A DNA stretch of 6,727 nt, taken from an uncultured Eubacteriales bacterium. Lineage in GTDB: Bacteria; Bacillota; Clostridia; Oscillospirales; CAG-272. The notes beneath the pieces were generated by a model. It worked only from the letters and a program-made list of their open reading frames with translations. It was not told the DNA's origin and ran no database searches. The translations under genes were made by a program, and so were the position numbers. This document shows, piece by piece, positions 6,354-6,727 of this stretch. The stretch lies in assembly GCA_900550625.1 (NCBI GenBank), contig URSW01000092.1:1-6727 (forward strand), written 5' to 3'. Each line of letters starts with the position of its first letter. Positions within the stretch are counted from its first letter, which is position 1.

Positions 6354-6727
6354 ATGAACACACATTCTTTCGGAATACTCGGCGGCGACAGCCGCTTTCT
6401 GTATCTTGCAAGGTATCTCGGGGAGAGGGGATATTCCGTGCGTGCGTTTGTACGCCGCAGCGGAGATGCGGGAGCGGACGGGGTCAATCCCGCCCGGTTC
6501 TGCACATCACTGCGCGAGTGCGCGGAGTGTACCGACCTCGTGCTTCCGCTTCCCGCTTCCTCCGACGGGGCAAATCTTTCTTTTCCGCCGGACGGCGGGA
6601 AAATCCCGCTGAATACGGTGTTTGCCTCCGTTAAAAAGGGCACGAGGGTATTCGCCGGATGCTGTTCGAGATACATTGCCGATCTCGCGCGCGACGCCGG
6701 GGCGGTGCTGTACGATTATTATACTTC
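6354..6727 (+). CDS. dpaA: Dipicolinate synthase subunit A, N-terminal part (3' end outside window)
   Basis: An open frame of 124 codons continues past the window end; an in-frame TAA at 6312-6314 limits the start to GTG 6345 or ATG 6354. DpaA (SpoVFA) with DpaB oxidises the dihydrodipicolinate-pathway intermediate to dipicolinic acid in the mother cell, which then loads into the spore core as Ca-DPA (family knowledge). Seen here: FGILGGDSRFLYLARYLGERGY near the N-terminus, a nucleotide-binding-like strand and turn typical of DpaA (compare IGGDAR in Bacillus); TDLVLPLPASSDG at about 60-72, matching the conserved D-x-[VI]-[IL]-LP-[LV]-P-x-S segment; KKGTRVFAG around 94-102; and DAGAVLYDYYT at the edge, where family members have the start of the segment linking to the second domain. 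The NAD(P)-binding C-terminal domain lies outside. The gene is divergent from ligA; dpaB is expected just downstream but cannot be checked here. Confidence 0.85.
   Translation, partial: MNTHSFGILGGDSRFLYLARYLGERGYSVRAFVRRSGDAGADGVNPARFCTSLRECAECTDLVLPLPASSDGANLSFPPDGGKIPLNTVFASVKKGTRVFAGCCSRYIADLARDAGAVLYDYYT

Noticed and set aside
6284..6676. A 130-codon minus-strand frame at the right edge
   Set aside because: It covers the divergent promoter region and is antisense to the dpaA start, which has clear family motifs.
1..6727. A previously undescribed defence, mobile or secretion system
   Set aside because: All six genes belong to recognisable families with housekeeping, envelope or sporulation roles, and the intergenic regions are short and explained by promoters and a terminator.

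Overview
The window looks like chromosomal sequence from an endospore-forming member of the Bacillota, probably a Clostridia lineage with GC-rich coding DNA. The evidence is the start of a dipicolinate synthase subunit A gene (dpaA/spoVFA) at the right edge, a CsaB-type pyruvyl transferase used for S-layer (SLH) wall anchoring at the left edge, and sigma-A-type promoters in short AT-rich gaps. I cannot name a species. No mobile element, CRISPR array, tRNA or rRNA was seen, and coding density is high.

Layout. (1) Bases 3-1620, plus strand: the C-terminal two thirds of csaB, then a PfkB/FruK-type sugar-phosphate kinase that starts inside the end of csaB. (2) Bases 1672-1746: a strong hairpin with A- and T-rich flanks, a bidirectional terminator between converging transcription units. 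(3) Bases 1745-3995, minus strand: a two-gene unit read right to left. A membrane-embedded family 2 glycosyltransferase with the processive-enzyme signature comes first, then an overlapping membrane-anchored VanY-type D,D-carboxypeptidase. It is driven by a consensus promoter at 4103-4131 and has a leader of about 100 nt containing a GC-rich hairpin. (4) Bases 4181-6199, minus strand: ligA, the complete NAD-dependent DNA ligase. (5) Bases 6200-6353: a divergent intergenic region in which the ligA promoter and a candidate dpaA promoter are interleaved. (6) Bases 6354-6727, plus strand: the first 124 codons of dpaA, running off the window.

A loose theme links the genes: cell envelope construction (csaB, glycosyltransferase, carboxypeptidase) and sporulation (dpaA), with housekeeping ligA between. 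I found no convincing previously undescribed system. The points most worth a second look are the back-to-back ligA/dpaA promoters, whose dpaA-side -10 fits the mother-cell sigma-K consensus; the exact-consensus promoter with a structured leader before the glycosyltransferase; and the coupling of a sugar-phosphate kinase to csaB.
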